DNA of 64,000 nucleotides from Thalassospira sp. MCCC 1A03138 (GCF_002115785.1 NZ_JFJY01000011.1:1-64000); one strand, 5' to 3'; shown: positions 39,269 to 49,145, counted from the first letter of the stretch. Notes: a model not told the origin generated them from the sequence alone. Made by a program: numbers and translations.

Positions 39269-39592
39269 TCCTGCCTCTCGCGCGTTAGAGTTTGGTCTTT
39301 TGATTCAGACCGGGTGCTGTGGCGTCCGATCTGCTGACGGGGATACCGGTTTTCCTGTTCGGGTGCACGATAGTTATGTGGCATCGGGATGGGGAGTCAA
39401 TAAAGACGCAGGGCAATACCGATATTGAATGTCGCTTTCCCATAGGGTGGAGCAGCAGAAATCAGGTAGGGTCTTTGTGTCGTACATGAACAAAGCCTCA
39501 AATATGCCTCAAGTGGTTATTTTTTCGCCACAATGGGATGTATTTTGTTAGGCTTGTTTCAAATTTTAATCTGTCTAACTGACGAGGTTCAG
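39269..39592. other. Divergent intergenic region between dctB and chvI
   Basis: It must hold the promoters for the dctBD (minus) and chvIG (plus) units. No gene, terminator or long repeat was recognised. Immediately before chvI a GAGG motif serves as ribosome site. Confidence 0.4.
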
Positions 39593-40309
39593 GTGAGTAA
39601 GATCGCACTTGTTGATGACGACCGTAATATCCTGACATCGGTTTCGATGGCGCTTGAAGAAGAAGGTTATGAGGTCCAGACATATTCCGACGGGTCTGAA
39701 GCGCTGCATGCGTTGACCAAGGAAGAGCCCGATCTTGCCGTGCTCGATATCAAGATGCCGCGCATGGATGGCTTGGAGCTTCTGACGCATCTTCGCAAAA
39801 AGACCCAGATGCCGGTCATTTTCCTGACATCCAAGGATGACGAGGTCGATGAATTGACCGGTCTGCGTCTTGGGGCAGATGACTATATTAAAAAGCCGTT
39901 CTCTCAGCGTTTGCTGATCGAGCGTATCCGTACCTTGCTGCGCCGTGCCGAAATCATGCGCGCAGGCGGTGTTCGCCCGAGCGGTTCGGAAGACGTTATT
40001 CAGCGCGGGGAACTGGTTCTTGATCCATCACGCCACATGTGCAGCTGGAAAGGCCAGCATGTGAACCTGACAGTGACGGAATTCCTTCTGATTCAGGCGT
40101 TGGCAAAACATCCGGGCCACGTGAAAAACCGTGATCAGCTGATTGATGCGGCATACGGCGAACATATTTATGTTGATGATCGTACCATCGACAGTCACAT
40201 CAAGCGTCTGCGCAAGAAATTCCGCGAGACAGACAAGGAATTCAAGGAAATCGAAACCCTCTATGGTGTCGGTTACCGTTACCGCGATACGGCAACGGTT
40301 GCGGGTTGA
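39593..40309 (+). CDS. chvI: ChvI-like response regulator (OmpR family)
   Basis: A 238-residue two-component regulator. The N-terminus [20 protein letters not shown] is nearly diagnostic for alphaproteobacterial ChvI; phospho-acceptor Asp52 lies in [11 protein letters not shown]. The C-terminal winged helix (about 140-235) has the [16 protein letters not shown] recognition region. GTG 39593 with GAGG 8 bases upstream is the start; the longer frame has a non-coding-like lead. With ChvG it controls envelope, acid and host- or surface-related responses. Confidence 0.93.
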   Translation: MSKIALVDDDRNILTSVSMALEEEGYEVQTYSDGSEALHALTKEEPDLAVLDIKMPRMDGLELLTHLRKKTQMPVIFLTSKDDEVDELTGLRLGADDYIKKPFSQRLLIERIRTLLRRAEIMRAGGVRPSGSEDVIQRGELVLDPSRHMCSWKGQHVNLTVTEFLLIQALAKHPGHVKNRDQLIDAAYGEHIYVDDRTIDSHIKRLRKKFRETDKEFKEIETLYGVGYRYRDTATVAG

Positions 40310-40369
40310 TAGCATAACACTCTTGTCGCAGTGCCGGGCCGGTTGGCCCGGCCAGAATTGCGGGTCTGA

Positions 40370-42028
40370 ATGAGCGATTTACCTGCCTCGGCTGAACAGC
40401 AATCCGTGCCGCAACACGAAACCCGTGTTGCGCGGATAGAGGAACGTCACGGACTTTTTTCCCCGTTAACCTGGCGCATTCTGGCGGTGAATGCGCTGGC
40501 TCTTTTTGTGCTGGTTGCGGGTATCCTTTATCTTGGCCGTTACAAGCAGGAACTGATCCATTCCGAACTTGAAGCCATGGCCGTGCAGGCGGAAATGTAT
40601 GCTGCGGCATTGTCGACGTCGGCAGTTGGGCAGGGCGATGACGCGACCAATCGGGTGAAGCTTGAAGTCGCGCGTGAAATGGTGCGCCGTCTTGTCGGGA
40701 TTACCGGGGCACGGGCGCGACTGTTCGGGGCGAATGGCCAGCTGATTGCGGATAGCCGTAATGTCCGGACATTTGGCAGCGGTGCGGTTCAGGCAGAAGA
40801 GCTGCCAGCACCGGGTGAAGATGACCAGCTAGCCGAAATCATGCGCAAACTGACCGAGGGGATTCTTTCGGTTTTTGAAGGCGAGCAGCCGCTTCCGCTT
40901 TATGTCGATCCCCCGGTCGCAAGTGCCAGTGATTATCCGGAAGTACGTGCTGCCCTTGCCGGATATTCACGGGGCGTGGTCCGTGTGGATAGCCAGGGGC
41001 GCCGGGTTTTGTCGGTTTCGGTGCCAGTGCAGCGTTTCAAGCAGGTTCTGGCGTCGATCATGCTGACCAAAAATGGTGATGCGATCGAAAATGCCCTGCA
41101 TGCGGTTCGGCTTGATATCCTGAAAATCTTTGTTTTTGCGTTTGGTATTACGGTTCTGCTGTCGATTTATCTGGCCGGGGTGATTACGCGCCCGCTAAAC
41201 CGGTTGGCACGTGCGGCCGAACGGGTCCGGCGCAGCAAGAACCGTCAGTTTACCATCCCCGATCTTTCGGATCGTCGCGATGAAATCGGTGATCTTTCGA
41301 CAACGCTTCGTGATATGACCGAAACGCTTTGGGATCGTATGGATGCGATTGAACGTTTTGCCGCCGACGTCGCACATGAAATCAAGAACCCGCTGACGTC
41401 GCTTCGCAGTGCGGTTGAAACCGCTACCCGTCTGAAAGACCCGGAACGCCAGCGCCGTCTGATGGAAATCATTGCCGAAGACGTTCAGCGCCTTGATCGC
41501 CTGATCAGCGATATTTCCGATTATTCACGCATGGATGCCGAATTGTCGCGTGCAGAAACCGAAGAAGTTGATCTGCGTGTTTTGCTGCAAACCCTTTGCG
41601 AGCTTTATAACGCCGATGCGGATGGCCCGCCGGTCAAGGCATCGGTGCCTGAAAACCTCATTGTCCCGGCCCTTGAAAGCCGATTGGTGCAGGTGTTCCG
41701 CAACCTGATTTCAAACGCGATCACCTTTACCCCCGAAGGCGGGTCGGTGCGGGTGCGTGCATGGCGGGATAAGGATCAGGCGGTGGTAACGGTCGAAGAT
41801 GACGGACCCGGCATTCCCCCCGGCAAGGAAGAAGCAATTTTCAATCGGTTCTATACCGAACGCCCATCAGGCGAAAAATTTGGTCAGCATTCCGGTCTGG
41901 GACTTTCGATTTCCAAACGCATCGCCGGGGCGCATAACGGCGACCTGACAGCGACGAACCGAATCCTCGATGGCGAGGTCAAAGGCGCGATCTTTACCCT
42001 GCGCTTGCCGCTTGAAGAAGGTGTGTAA
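40370..42028 (+). CDS. chvG: ChvG-like sensor histidine kinase
   Basis: A 552-residue membrane kinase with helices near 36-56 and 252-272, a periplasmic sensor between them, HAMP (about 272-325), H-box VAHEIKNPLTSLRSAVE with His336, and intact N, G1 (VEDDGPGIPPGKE) and G2 (HSGLGLSISKRI) boxes. It lies 60 bases after chvI. In other alphaproteobacteria the periplasmic inhibitor ExoR restrains ChvG; no exoR is seen here. The downstream genes are the PTS-type phosphorelay with which chvGI is usually grouped. Confidence 0.93.
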   Translation: MSDLPASAEQQSVPQHETRVARIEERHGLFSPLTWRILAVNALALFVLVAGILYLGRYKQELIHSELEAMAVQAEMYAAALSTSAVGQGDDATNRVKLEVAREMVRRLVGITGARARLFGANGQLIADSRNVRTFGSGAVQAEELPAPGEDDQLAEIMRKLTEGILSVFEGEQPLPLYVDPPVASASDYPEVRAALAGYSRGVVRVDSQGRRVLSVSVPVQRFKQVLASIMLTKNGDAIENALHAVRLDILKIFVFAFGITVLLSIYLAGVITRPLNRLARAAERVRRSKNRQFTIPDLSDRRDEIGDLSTTLRDMTETLWDRMDAIERFAADVAHEIKNPLTSLRSAVETATRLKDPERQRRLMEIIAEDVQRLDRLISDISDYSRMDAELSRAETEEVDLRVLLQTLCELYNADADGPPVKASVPENLIVPALESRLVQVFRNLISNAITFTPEGGSVRVRAWRDKDQAVVTVEDDGPGIPPGKEEAIFNRFYTERPSGEKFGQHSGLGLSISKRIAGAHNGDLTATNRILDGEVKGAIFTLRLPLEEGV

Positions 42029-42122
42029 TCCGTCAAATTGCCGGTAATTTCTATCCATGAGGATAGACCTGCATGTTTCACGTTTGACAAGCCGGTATCA
42101 CCCGCGCATCGTTTTGGCCGCT

Positions 42123-42563
42123 ATGACACAAATCCATGCAAATTGTGTCGCGCTTGGGTCCTATGCGATTTTGTTGCGCGGGCCATCAGGCAGCGGCAAA
42201 TCCAACCTTTCGCTGCGGCTTGTCCGGGCCGGAGGGCGGCTTGTTTCTGATGACAGGACCGACATTTTGGCGCGCGATGGCAAGCTGATTGCCAGCGCGC
42301 CGACACAGATTGCACGATTGTGCGAAGTGCGCGGGATTGGTATCGTCCGCGGGCTTGCCCATCAGGCAGCAGGCGATGTGAGGGTTTTGTTCGATCTGGT
42401 GACCGATCCGGCCGAGGTGGATCGGATGCCCGAGCCCCGTTTTGAAACGTTTTATGGTATTTCGATTCCGTCATGGAAAATCTGGCCATTCGATATGGCA
42501 GTCGACGCCAAGATTGAGGTCGCCTTGTCCTTGGCAACAGGTGAGATGCAGCTCGAAACATGA
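42123..42563 (+). CDS. hprK: HPr kinase/phosphorylase, short alphaproteobacterial form
   Basis: A protein of 146 residues (168 if it starts at 42057) consisting only of the catalytic domain. Walker A GPSGSGKSNLSLRL and the SDDRTDI block are intact, as is the VRGIGIV signature region. It phosphorylates the seryl site of HPr and removes that phosphate. The short form lacking the N-terminal domain is normal for this class. Its end overlaps rapZ by 4 bases. The start is uncertain because neither candidate has a clear ribosome site. Confidence 0.88.
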   Translation: MTQIHANCVALGSYAILLRGPSGSGKSNLSLRLVRAGGRLVSDDRTDILARDGKLIASAPTQIARLCEVRGIGIVRGLAHQAAGDVRVLFDLVTDPAEVDRMPEPRFETFYGISIPSWKIWPFDMAVDAKIEVALSLATGEMQLET

Positions 42564-43495
42564 CCGATGCAGACAATGCAATAGGCCCGATAAACACCGA
42601 TGGCGGCACCGGCGAGAATAGCGAGGATACGCGACTTGTCCTGGTGACCGGGGTTTCCGGTGCCGGACGAACGACGTCGCTGAAAATCTTCGAGGATTTC
42701 GGCTTTGACGCGGTCGACAACCTGCCGTTGCGGTTGCTGCCAGCTCTGCTGAGCGGGGGGACCGACCTTGATCAGCCGCTGGCGATTGGCCTTGATATCC
42801 GTACGCGCGATTTCGGTGTCGATCAGTTTGTCAACATCGTCAGCTCTTTGCGCGAGCAACCTGGCGTTAACCCGATGGTGGTTTTTGTCGATGCCGAGAC
42901 AGGCATTTTGCAGCGTCGCTTTACCGAAAGCAGACGACCCCATCCTTTGACCCATGACCGGCCGCTTGTCGATGCGATTGAACATGAAAAACGCCTGATG
43001 GCGCCGATTGCGGCGACGGCGGACATGATTATCGATACCTCGCGGCTTAAATCGGCCGAGCTTCGCAAGATCCTTCAGGACCAGTTTGCGATTGGTGAAA
43101 AGGATGCGATGGCGATCTTTGTCAAAAGCTTTTCGTTCCGTCAGGGCGTGCCCGGCGAAGCCGACCTTGTTTTTGACGTTCGTTTTCTGCGTAACCCACA
43201 TTATGATCCCGAACTTCGTTTGCTGACCGGGCTTGATGACCGGGTTGGTGCCTATATTGAAACGGATCAGGATTTCGCCGGTTTCATGGATCGGTTAAAA
43301 GGCCTTATCGGCCCTGTTCTGCCGCGTTATGCGCAGGAAGGGAAAAGCTATCTGACCATCGCGGTCGGTTGTACGGGCGGCCAGCATCGTTCCGTTTATA
43401 TCGCGCGCATGCTAAACGACTGGATTGCCGGTCTGGGATATGATGTTCATCTCAGTCATCGTGACAAGCCAGATGAACCAAAAACGGGGGAGTGA
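42560..43495 (+). CDS. rapZ: RapZ family nucleotide-binding protein
   Basis: A 311-residue P-loop protein. LVLVTGVSGAGRTTSLKIFE is the Walker A with Arg in place of the usual Lys, seen in alphaproteobacterial members. DNLPLRLLPALL, DIRTRDF and the C-terminal IAVGCTGGQHRSVYIA are family signatures. In Escherichia coli RapZ is an RNA-binding adaptor controlling GlmS-linked small RNA decay; the role in this class is less clear. Translationally coupled to hprK. Confidence 0.92.
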   Translation: MTDADNAIGPINTDGGTGENSEDTRLVLVTGVSGAGRTTSLKIFEDFGFDAVDNLPLRLLPALLSGGTDLDQPLAIGLDIRTRDFGVDQFVNIVSSLREQPGVNPMVVFVDAETGILQRRFTESRRPHPLTHDRPLVDAIEHEKRLMAPIAATADMIIDTSRLKSAELRKILQDQFAIGEKDAMAIFVKSFSFRQGVPGEADLVFDVRFLRNPHYDPELRLLTGLDDRVGAYIETDQDFAGFMDRLKGLIGPVLPRYAQEGKSYLTIAVGCTGGQHRSVYIARMLNDWIAGLGYDVHLSHRDKPDEPKTGE

Positions 43496-43513
43496 ATTGA
43501 TGGAGAAAACGGC

Positions 43514-43918
43514 ATGATCGGGATGGTGCTCGTCACCCATGGCGATCTCGCGAAGGAATTCGTATCGGCCTTGCAGCATGTTGTCGGCGAACAGGAAAAT
43601 GTCGCTGCCGTCTGCATCGGACCGGACGACGACATGGAACAACGCCGTGCCGACATTCTTGCGAGTGTCGAGGCTGTCGACGATGGCAAGGGTGTTGTGC
43701 TGTTGACCGATATGTTCGGCGGAACACCGTCGAACCTGGCGATTTCCATTATGGAACAGGCCAATGTCGAAGTGATCGCAGGGGTTAATTTACCTTTGTT
43801 GATCAAACTGGCATCGGTGCGCATCGATGGCACGCTGGCCGAAACGGTCAATGCAGCGCAGGAAGCGGGCCGGAAATATATCAATGTGGCGTCGCGCCTG
43901 CTAAGCGGCGAGGAATAA
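43514..43918 (+). CDS. PTS EIIA component, mannose-type
   Basis: A 134-residue EIIA of the Man/fructose fold. The phosphorylated His9 lies in MVLVTHGDLAKEF, and LLTDMFGGTPSNLAISIME is the family active-site loop. No EIIB, EIIC or EIID genes are nearby, so it probably acts in regulation and not in sugar uptake. GGAG precedes the start; 18 bases after rapZ. Confidence 0.92.
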   Translation: MIGMVLVTHGDLAKEFVSALQHVVGEQENVAAVCIGPDDDMEQRRADILASVEAVDDGKGVVLLTDMFGGTPSNLAISIMEQANVEVIAGVNLPLLIKLASVRIDGTLAETVNAAQEAGRKYINVASRLLSGEE

Positions 43919-44013
43919 ACAACAAAAACAGAAGTTCGGGCGATCGGGGATGGCCCGGATCTTTTGAAAGTTTGCCGACGGGGACTTGAAGTCGGGACTA
44001 AGGCGGGACAAAT

Positions 44014-44289
44014 ATGGCGCAGACGGAAAAGCGGATCGTAACCATCAGCAATCAACGCGGATTGCACGCGCGGGCGGCCGCAAAATTTGTTAAACTTGCC
44101 GGTGAATTCGAATCTCGGATCATGGTTCGCAATCGCGGAACAGAGGTTTCGGGCGTATCGATCATGGGGCTTATGATGCTTGCAGCATCGACTGGCACGG
44201 AAATCGAGATCGAAGCATCAGGCCCGGATGCCAAAAAGGCGATTGATGCGCTTAACGAACTTGTTGATGCCAAGTTCCACGAAGAATAA
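44014..44289 (+). CDS. Phosphocarrier protein HPr
   Basis: A 91-residue HPr. The active site NQRGLHARAAAKFVKLA places the phosphorylated His at residue 18, and the regulatory Ser49 lies in GVSIMGLMMLAAS, consistent with the HprK kinase encoded upstream. It passes phosphate from EI to EIIA. Confidence 0.95.
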   Translation: MAQTEKRIVTISNQRGLHARAAAKFVKLAGEFESRIMVRNRGTEVSGVSIMGLMMLAASTGTEIEIEASGPDAKKAIDALNELVDAKFHEE

Positions 44290-44371
44290 TACGCAGAATG
44301 AATAGAATTTCCGCATAGGCGGGAACGGGAATTTCTGGAAACAACAAGAACGAGTTGGCAGCAAACCAGGC

Positions 44372-46168
44372 TTGCAAGTTCCACCAAAAGACCAGACCAC
44401 AATCGATGACCAGTCGCCGTCCGACCGCCGGGTAATTACCGGGCTTGGGGCATCGGGGGGGATTGTAATAGGTCGGGCCTTTGTCATGGACCGGCAATAT
44501 GTCGATGTCAGTCGCGCGCGTATCGATGCGGCGGCCATCCCGACGGAAACCGAACGTCTGCATAAAGGCGTTTCGGAAAGCATTGAACAGCTTAAACGTC
44601 TTAAATCGCAATCAGCCAATGTTGGTGGGGCCGCGTCCGAGGAACTTGGTTTTCTGCTGGATGCCTATGTTCATATGCTGACCCAGTCGCGCCTTGTGCG
44701 CGGTGCTGAAGAGCTGATCCAGACGCGTAAAATGAACGCCGTGCACGCTGTTAGCGAAGTTATTGACGCCATCGCGACCCAGTTTTCCGGTATTGATGAT
44801 CGTTACATCGCTTCGCGGGCGTCTGACATCCGCGAGGTTGGCCTGCGTCTGATGCGGTGCCTGATCGGGGAAACTGACCGGGCATTTGAAACTGCGCCCA
44901 AAGGTGCCATTCTGATCGCCGAGGAAGTCAGCCCGGCCGATATGGCGCGCCTTCAACCCGGCCAGATTACAGCGTTTGTCACCGCGCTTGGCGGGGCGGA
45001 AGGCCATACCGCGATCATGGCCCGGTCGCTTGGCATTCCAGCGATTTTGGGTGCGGCCGATATCATTCGCGGGGTTTCGGGCGGTGATCTGATCATTGTT
45101 GATGGCGGTCGGGGTGAAGTTATCCTTCGTCCGACCGAGGATGATCTGGCCCATTATAGCCAGCGTCGCGAAGACTGGCGGGCGGCACGCGCCAAGCTGG
45201 TGAGTCTGCGCGATGTCCCATCGGCGACCCGCGATGGGGTCGAAATTGACCTGCATGCCAATATCGAATTGCCCATTGAACTGTCGGCAGCATTGGAAAA
45301 CGGGGCGACCGGTATCGGGCTTCTGCGCAGCGAGTTCATGTTCATGAACAAGGACTATCTGCCGGACGAAGACGAACAATATGCTGAACTGGCCGATATC
45401 GTGACCCGGATGAATGGCAAGCCGGTGACGATCCGCACCCTTGATATCGGTGGTGAAAAGCTTGCGGTGTCATTGCAGGCAGAAATCGGATCCGGCCCGA
45501 ACCCGGCACTGGGACTGCGTGGTATTCGGTTGTCATTGCGCAAGCCCGAATTGCTTGAAACACAATTGGCTGCGATCCTGCGCGCATCCCTCCATGGTTC
45601 TGTCCGGGTGTTGATACCGATGGTGGTTAGTGTTCATGAAATGAGCCGTGTACGTCAGATTTACCAATCGGTCGCAAAGCGACTGCGCAAGGAAGGTCAT
45701 GCCATCCCGGATGTTCTGCCGCCGTTGGGTGCCATGATTGAAATACCGGCCGCCGCACTTGCGATTGATGCCTTGGCACGTGAAAGCGATTTCTTTGCCA
45801 TCGGGACTAACGATCTGACGCAATATACGTTGGCGATTGATCGTAGCGACGATCAGGTGGCCGGGCTTTATGACCCGCTGCATCCGTCGGTTTTGCGCCT
45901 GATCCGTGATGTGATCAAATCATCGCAGGATCGCGACATCCCGATCAGTGTTTGCGGTGAAATGGCTGGTGATCCGCGATATACGCCGCTTTTCCTTGGC
46001 TTTGGGTTGCGTAATCTGTCGATGTCATCGGTTAGTCTTTTGCCGGTCAAACAGCGCCTGCGGCGACTTGATACCCGTAACACAGAACAGCAGGCAGCAC
46101 GCGTGATGGAACAATGGGATTCAGCGCGCATCGCCATGATGCTGGATGATTTCAACGATCTTGCCTGA
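44372..46168 (+). CDS. ptsP: Phosphoenolpyruvate-protein phosphotransferase (PTS enzyme I)
   Basis: A 598-residue EI without an N-terminal GAF domain. The phospho-His lies in GGAEGHTAIMARSLGIPAIL, and LLRSEFMFM, RTLDIGGEK and FAIGTNDLTQYTLAIDRSDD form the PEP-binding C-terminal half. It starts the phosphorelay EI-HPr-EIIA encoded together here. The start is unclear: TTG 44372 is the best codon in frame after the TAG at 44303, but it has only a weak ribosome site, and no ATG or GTG is available. Confidence 0.93.
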   Translation: MQVPPKDQTTIDDQSPSDRRVITGLGASGGIVIGRAFVMDRQYVDVSRARIDAAAIPTETERLHKGVSESIEQLKRLKSQSANVGGAASEELGFLLDAYVHMLTQSRLVRGAEELIQTRKMNAVHAVSEVIDAIATQFSGIDDRYIASRASDIREVGLRLMRCLIGETDRAFETAPKGAILIAEEVSPADMARLQPGQITAFVTALGGAEGHTAIMARSLGIPAILGAADIIRGVSGGDLIIVDGGRGEVILRPTEDDLAHYSQRREDWRAARAKLVSLRDVPSATRDGVEIDLHANIELPIELSAALENGATGIGLLRSEFMFMNKDYLPDEDEQYAELADIVTRMNGKPVTIRTLDIGGEKLAVSLQAEIGSGPNPALGLRGIRLSLRKPELLETQLAAILRASLHGSVRVLIPMVVSVHEMSRVRQIYQSVAKRLRKEGHAIPDVLPPLGAMIEIPAAALAIDALARESDFFAIGTNDLTQYTLAIDRSDDQVAGLYDPLHPSVLRLIRDVIKSSQDRDIPISVCGEMAGDPRYTPLFLGFGLRNLSMSSVSLLPVKQRLRRLDTRNTEQQAARVMEQWDSARIAMMLDDFNDLA

Positions 46169-46281
46169 CCGGCGATCATAATACCTAATAAATCAATCGG
46201 TTATGGAATGAGCCCATATAGCATGGGCGCTGTGTATCTGCGTTTATTTTTCCGGCATTGAAAATTCATCAAAGAAAAGAC

Positions 46282-46310
46282 TTGAAATCGATATAAAGAA
46301 ATCTTTATAT
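46282..46310 (+). promoter_or_regulatory. ahcY promoter with overlapping 20-bp palindromic operator
   Basis: TTGAAA (46282-46287), a 17-base gap and TTATAT (46305-46310) form a promoter. ATATAAAGA (46291-46299) and TCTTTATAT (46302-46310) form a perfect 9-bp inverted repeat with a 2-base centre that fills the spacer and covers the -10 box, the position for a repressor. In proteobacteria ahcY is commonly repressed by the ArsR-type regulator SahR; assignment to it is inference. Confidence 0.6.
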
Positions 46311-46413
46311 GTCTTCTATCGCGAACGGGAAAACCGTCGCACAGGAATTTTCGGGCGTATCTGCAAGACCATGTGGTCGGCAGTTGCGCTGTTTTTGTTT
46401 GATTGGAGACGAC

Positions 46414-47709
46414 ATGTCGAACTTTACCGATTGCAAGGTCGCAGACATCTCGCTGGCCGCATGGGGCCGCAAGGAAATCGCGATTGCCGAAACCGAGATG
46501 CCGGGCCTGATGGCGCTGCGTGAAGAATATGGCGCGGCCAAGCCGCTTGCTGGCGCGCGCATCGTCGGTTGCCTGCACATGACCATTCAGACTGCGGTTC
46601 TGATCGAAACCCTGACAGCACTTGGTGCAGAAGTTCGCTGGTCGTCGTGCAACATCTTCTCGACCCAGGATCAGGCTGCTGCTGCGATTGCGGCAACCGG
46701 CGTTCCCGTCTTTGCCTGGAAGGGCGAGACCGAGGAAGAGTTCTGGTGGTGCATCGAGCAGACCATCACTGGCCCGAACGGCTGGAAACCGAACCTGATC
46801 CTTGATGACGGCGGCGATGTTACCCAGCTGATCCACGACAAATATCCGGAACTTCTTGAAGACATCAAAGGTCTTTCCGAAGAAACCACCACCGGTGTGC
46901 ATCGCCTGTATGAAATGGCGAAAAAAGGCACGCTCAAGGTTCCGGCGATCAACGTCAATGACTCGGTCACCAAGTCGAAATTCGACAACCTGTATGGCTG
47001 CCGCGAAAGCTTGGTTGATGGCATCAAACGTGCAACCGATGTCATGGTTGCCGGTAAAATCGGTGTGGTCGCAGGTTTTGGTGATGTTGGCAAAGGTTCG
47101 GCTGCGTCGCTGCGCAGCCAGGGTGCCCGCGTTCTTGTGACTGAAATCGATCCGATCTGCGCGCTTCAGGCCGCAATGGAAGGTTACGAAGTCACCACCA
47201 TGGAAGATGCCGCACCGGTTGGTGATATCTTTGTCACCACCACGGGCAACATCGACATCATCACGCTCGACCATATGCGTGCGATGAAAGACCGTGCAAT
47301 CGTTTGCAACATCGGTCACTTCGATTCTGAAATTCAGATCGGTTCGCTGCGCAACTACAAGTGGGACAATGTCAAGCCGCAGGTCGACGAAGTCGAATTC
47401 CCGGATGGCAAACGTCTGATCGTTCTGGCCGAAGGCCGTCTGGTCAACCTTGGTTGCGCAACCGGTCATCCGAGCTTCGTGATGTCGGCATCCTTTACCA
47501 ACCAGGTGCTGGCCCAGATCGAACTGTGGAAAAACCACGCGAACTACGAAAACAAGGTCTATGTCCTGCCGAAACACCTCGACGAGAAAGTTGCCGCCCT
47601 GCATCTCGACCGTCTTGGCGTGAAACTGACCAAGCTTTCGAACGAACAGGCCGAATATATCGGCGTGCCGCAGGCTGGTCCGTTCAAGCCGGATCATTAC
47701 CGCTACTAA
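46414..47709 (+). CDS. ahcY: Adenosylhomocysteinase
   Basis: A 431-residue NAD-dependent enzyme that splits S-adenosylhomocysteine into adenosine and homocysteine, keeping methyltransferases free of product inhibition. Motifs include [20 protein letters not shown], the NAD-binding [20 protein letters not shown] and the C-terminal [15 protein letters not shown]. Start ATG 46414 ([18 protein letters not shown]) follows GGAGAC. Monocistronic, with a strong terminator. Confidence 0.97.
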   Translation: MSNFTDCKVADISLAAWGRKEIAIAETEMPGLMALREEYGAAKPLAGARIVGCLHMTIQTAVLIETLTALGAEVRWSSCNIFSTQDQAAAAIAATGVPVFAWKGETEEEFWWCIEQTITGPNGWKPNLILDDGGDVTQLIHDKYPELLEDIKGLSEETTTGVHRLYEMAKKGTLKVPAINVNDSVTKSKFDNLYGCRESLVDGIKRATDVMVAGKIGVVAGFGDVGKGSAASLRSQGARVLVTEIDPICALQAAMEGYEVTTMEDAAPVGDIFVTTTGNIDIITLDHMRAMKDRAIVCNIGHFDSEIQIGSLRNYKWDNVKPQVDEVEFPDGKRLIVLAEGRLVNLGCATGHPSFVMSASFTNQVLAQIELWKNHANYENKVYVLPKHLDEKVAALHLDRLGVKLTKLSNEQAEYIGVPQAGPFKPDHYRY

Positions 47710-47730
47710 GCGCAATCGCGTTTTGCATCA

Positions 47731-47763
47731 AAGCCGGTCCGTTCATTCGGACCGGCTTTTTTG
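47731..47763 (+). terminator. Rho-independent terminator after ahcY
   Basis: AAGCCGGTCCG (47731-47741) pairs with CGGACCGGCTT (47748-47758), followed by TTTTG. Confidence 0.9.
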
Positions 47764-47820
47764 TATTTTACGGGGGCGTGTTCGGGTAAGAAAGAGAACA
47801 CCACAACAGGGAAGCAAGCC

Positions 47821-48189
47821 ATGCCCCAGCTTGAAATCGAATATTCCGCCAATTTGCCAATTGCCGGGCAGCTTCGCGGTTTGGCGATCAGCCTGCATCG
47901 TGAAATTGCCAAGGCCGCCGATGCCGATCTGGAAAGTTTCAAAACACGTTTATCGCCACTTGAAAATGTCGTGATTGCTGATGGCGGGCCAAAGCATGGC
48001 ATGGTGCATCTTGATGTGCGGCTGTTGTCGGGGCGCTCTGACGATGTCAAACATGCCGTTGGTGCCATCGCACTTGAAACCGTGCGCGCGCATCTGGAAA
48101 ATCTGGTCGGGAATTTCGATGTACAGTTTACTGTTGAAGTCCATGATCTGGACCGGGCCAATTACCACAAGCATGTGGCGAACGCCTGA
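47821..48189 (+). CDS. 5-carboxymethyl-2-hydroxymuconate isomerase-like protein (HpaF family)
   Basis: A 122-residue tautomerase-superfamily protein. It starts MPQLEIEYSANLP, with the catalytic Pro exposed after Met removal as usual for this fold. DGGPKHGMVHLDVRLLSGRS and FTVEVHDLDRANYHKH match the CHMI family. No other homoprotocatechuate pathway genes are nearby, so its substrate here is uncertain. Confidence 0.82.
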   Translation: MPQLEIEYSANLPIAGQLRGLAISLHREIAKAADADLESFKTRLSPLENVVIADGGPKHGMVHLDVRLLSGRSDDVKHAVGAIALETVRAHLENLVGNFDVQFTVEVHDLDRANYHKHVANA

Positions 48190-48209
48190 CGGCCCGATCG
48201 GGTTTGCAG

Positions 48210-49145
48210 TTACATCAAAAGTGCTTCATGGATCGGGTGATCGGGGCCGTAACGATCATTCATCAGTTTGATCAGCTCGCGCGAAAACTGCTTGCCTGCA
48301 TCCAGCAGGGAACGGAGTTCGGTGTCACTGCGATCATTCGGGCCGACTTTTTCAAGCCGTTTGCGGACATCCGGATCGCTCAGTTCGCGCAGAAACCGGT
48401 CATAGAGTTCGAGCGCGGGAAGGCTTTTGTCACCAAAAACCGTTTGAACACGTGTGATCGGCGGTAACTGCAAAAGTTCCGACAGTTTCGCCCGTTTACC
48501 GATATAATCACGACCTGCGGTTTCCGCGGCTGCGATAATGCCGCCGAAATAAAGCATCTTGCGCGAGAAGACGAGTTTAAGGCGTCTGGGGGCCCATGCC
48601 TTGCTGGCGTCGCCTTCGCGGGTTTTGATTTCGAAATCGACGCTGATGGTGCGGTAATAGCGGATGACGTCATTGACCAGAAAACGCGCGATGGATTCCC
48701 GTGTAACCGTTTCGGTGACGTAGTTGGCAATCAGTTCGTCAAAGAAGGCACGTTTGCCGACTTCGTTATAAAGCCATTCACATTCCAGCAGAAAGAGCAG
48801 GCGGCGTGTGGTGATCGAATTGGTGTCGCCATCAAGGCCGATGCGGTTGACCAGTTCCTCGGCCGGGACATAGGATGAAAACGGTCCGTTAACGGCCGCC
48901 TTTTTGGTCACCATGGCACCAAGAATTTCGGAAACGTCACGGTGGGGGGCCAGATCACGGTCAACTTCACGACCGATGATGAAGTAATCCAGATCCGATT
49001 GTTCTGATGCCTCGTGCCGACCGAACGACCCGGTAACGACAACGCAGAAAGCGCTGCCATGCAGCTGATTGGCGAGTGCGCTTCGCATCTCGTCGAGCCG
49101 CTTTGCGGTATAGGCCTGATTACTGGCGATGGTATCTGGCAACAA
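48210..49145 (-). CDS. Nucleotidyltransferase-fold protein (DUF294-like)
   Basis: A protein of about 311 residues. VVVTGSFGRHEASEQSDLDY carries the GSxxR-x8-SDxD metal and nucleotide-binding pattern of the Pol-beta superfamily near residues 37-56; the rest is mostly helical. DUF294-type relatives are signalling or nucleotidyltransferase proteins. The start is ambiguous: TTG 49145 is used, but the frame upstream to 49190 reads DTELIAAFNGIISTLLPD, which looks coding although it has no ATG or GTG. ATG 49088 would cut into the domain's first helix. Confidence 0.7.
   Translation of the reverse strand: MLPDTIASNQAYTAKRLDEMRSALANQLHGSAFCVVVTGSFGRHEASEQSDLDYFIIGREVDRDLAPHRDVSEILGAMVTKKAAVNGPFSSYVPAEELVNRIGLDGDTNSITTRRLLFLLECEWLYNEVGKRAFFDELIANYVTETVTRESIARFLVNDVIRYYRTISVDFEIKTREGDASKAWAPRRLKLVFSRKMLYFGGIIAAAETAGRDYIGKRAKLSELLQLPPITRVQTVFGDKSLPALELYDRFLRELSDPDVRKRLEKVGPNDRSDTELRSLLDAGKQFSRELIKLMNDRYGPDHPIHEALLM

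Noticed and set aside
46169..46413. SAH or SAM riboswitch ahead of ahcY
   Set aside because: No recognisable riboswitch pseudoknot or terminator/sequestor pair was seen; the palindrome lies in the promoter and not in the transcribed leader.
48210..49145. Toxin-antitoxin nucleotidyltransferase (MNT/HEPN type)
   Set aside because: The protein is far longer than MNT antitoxins and no HEPN partner is next to it.
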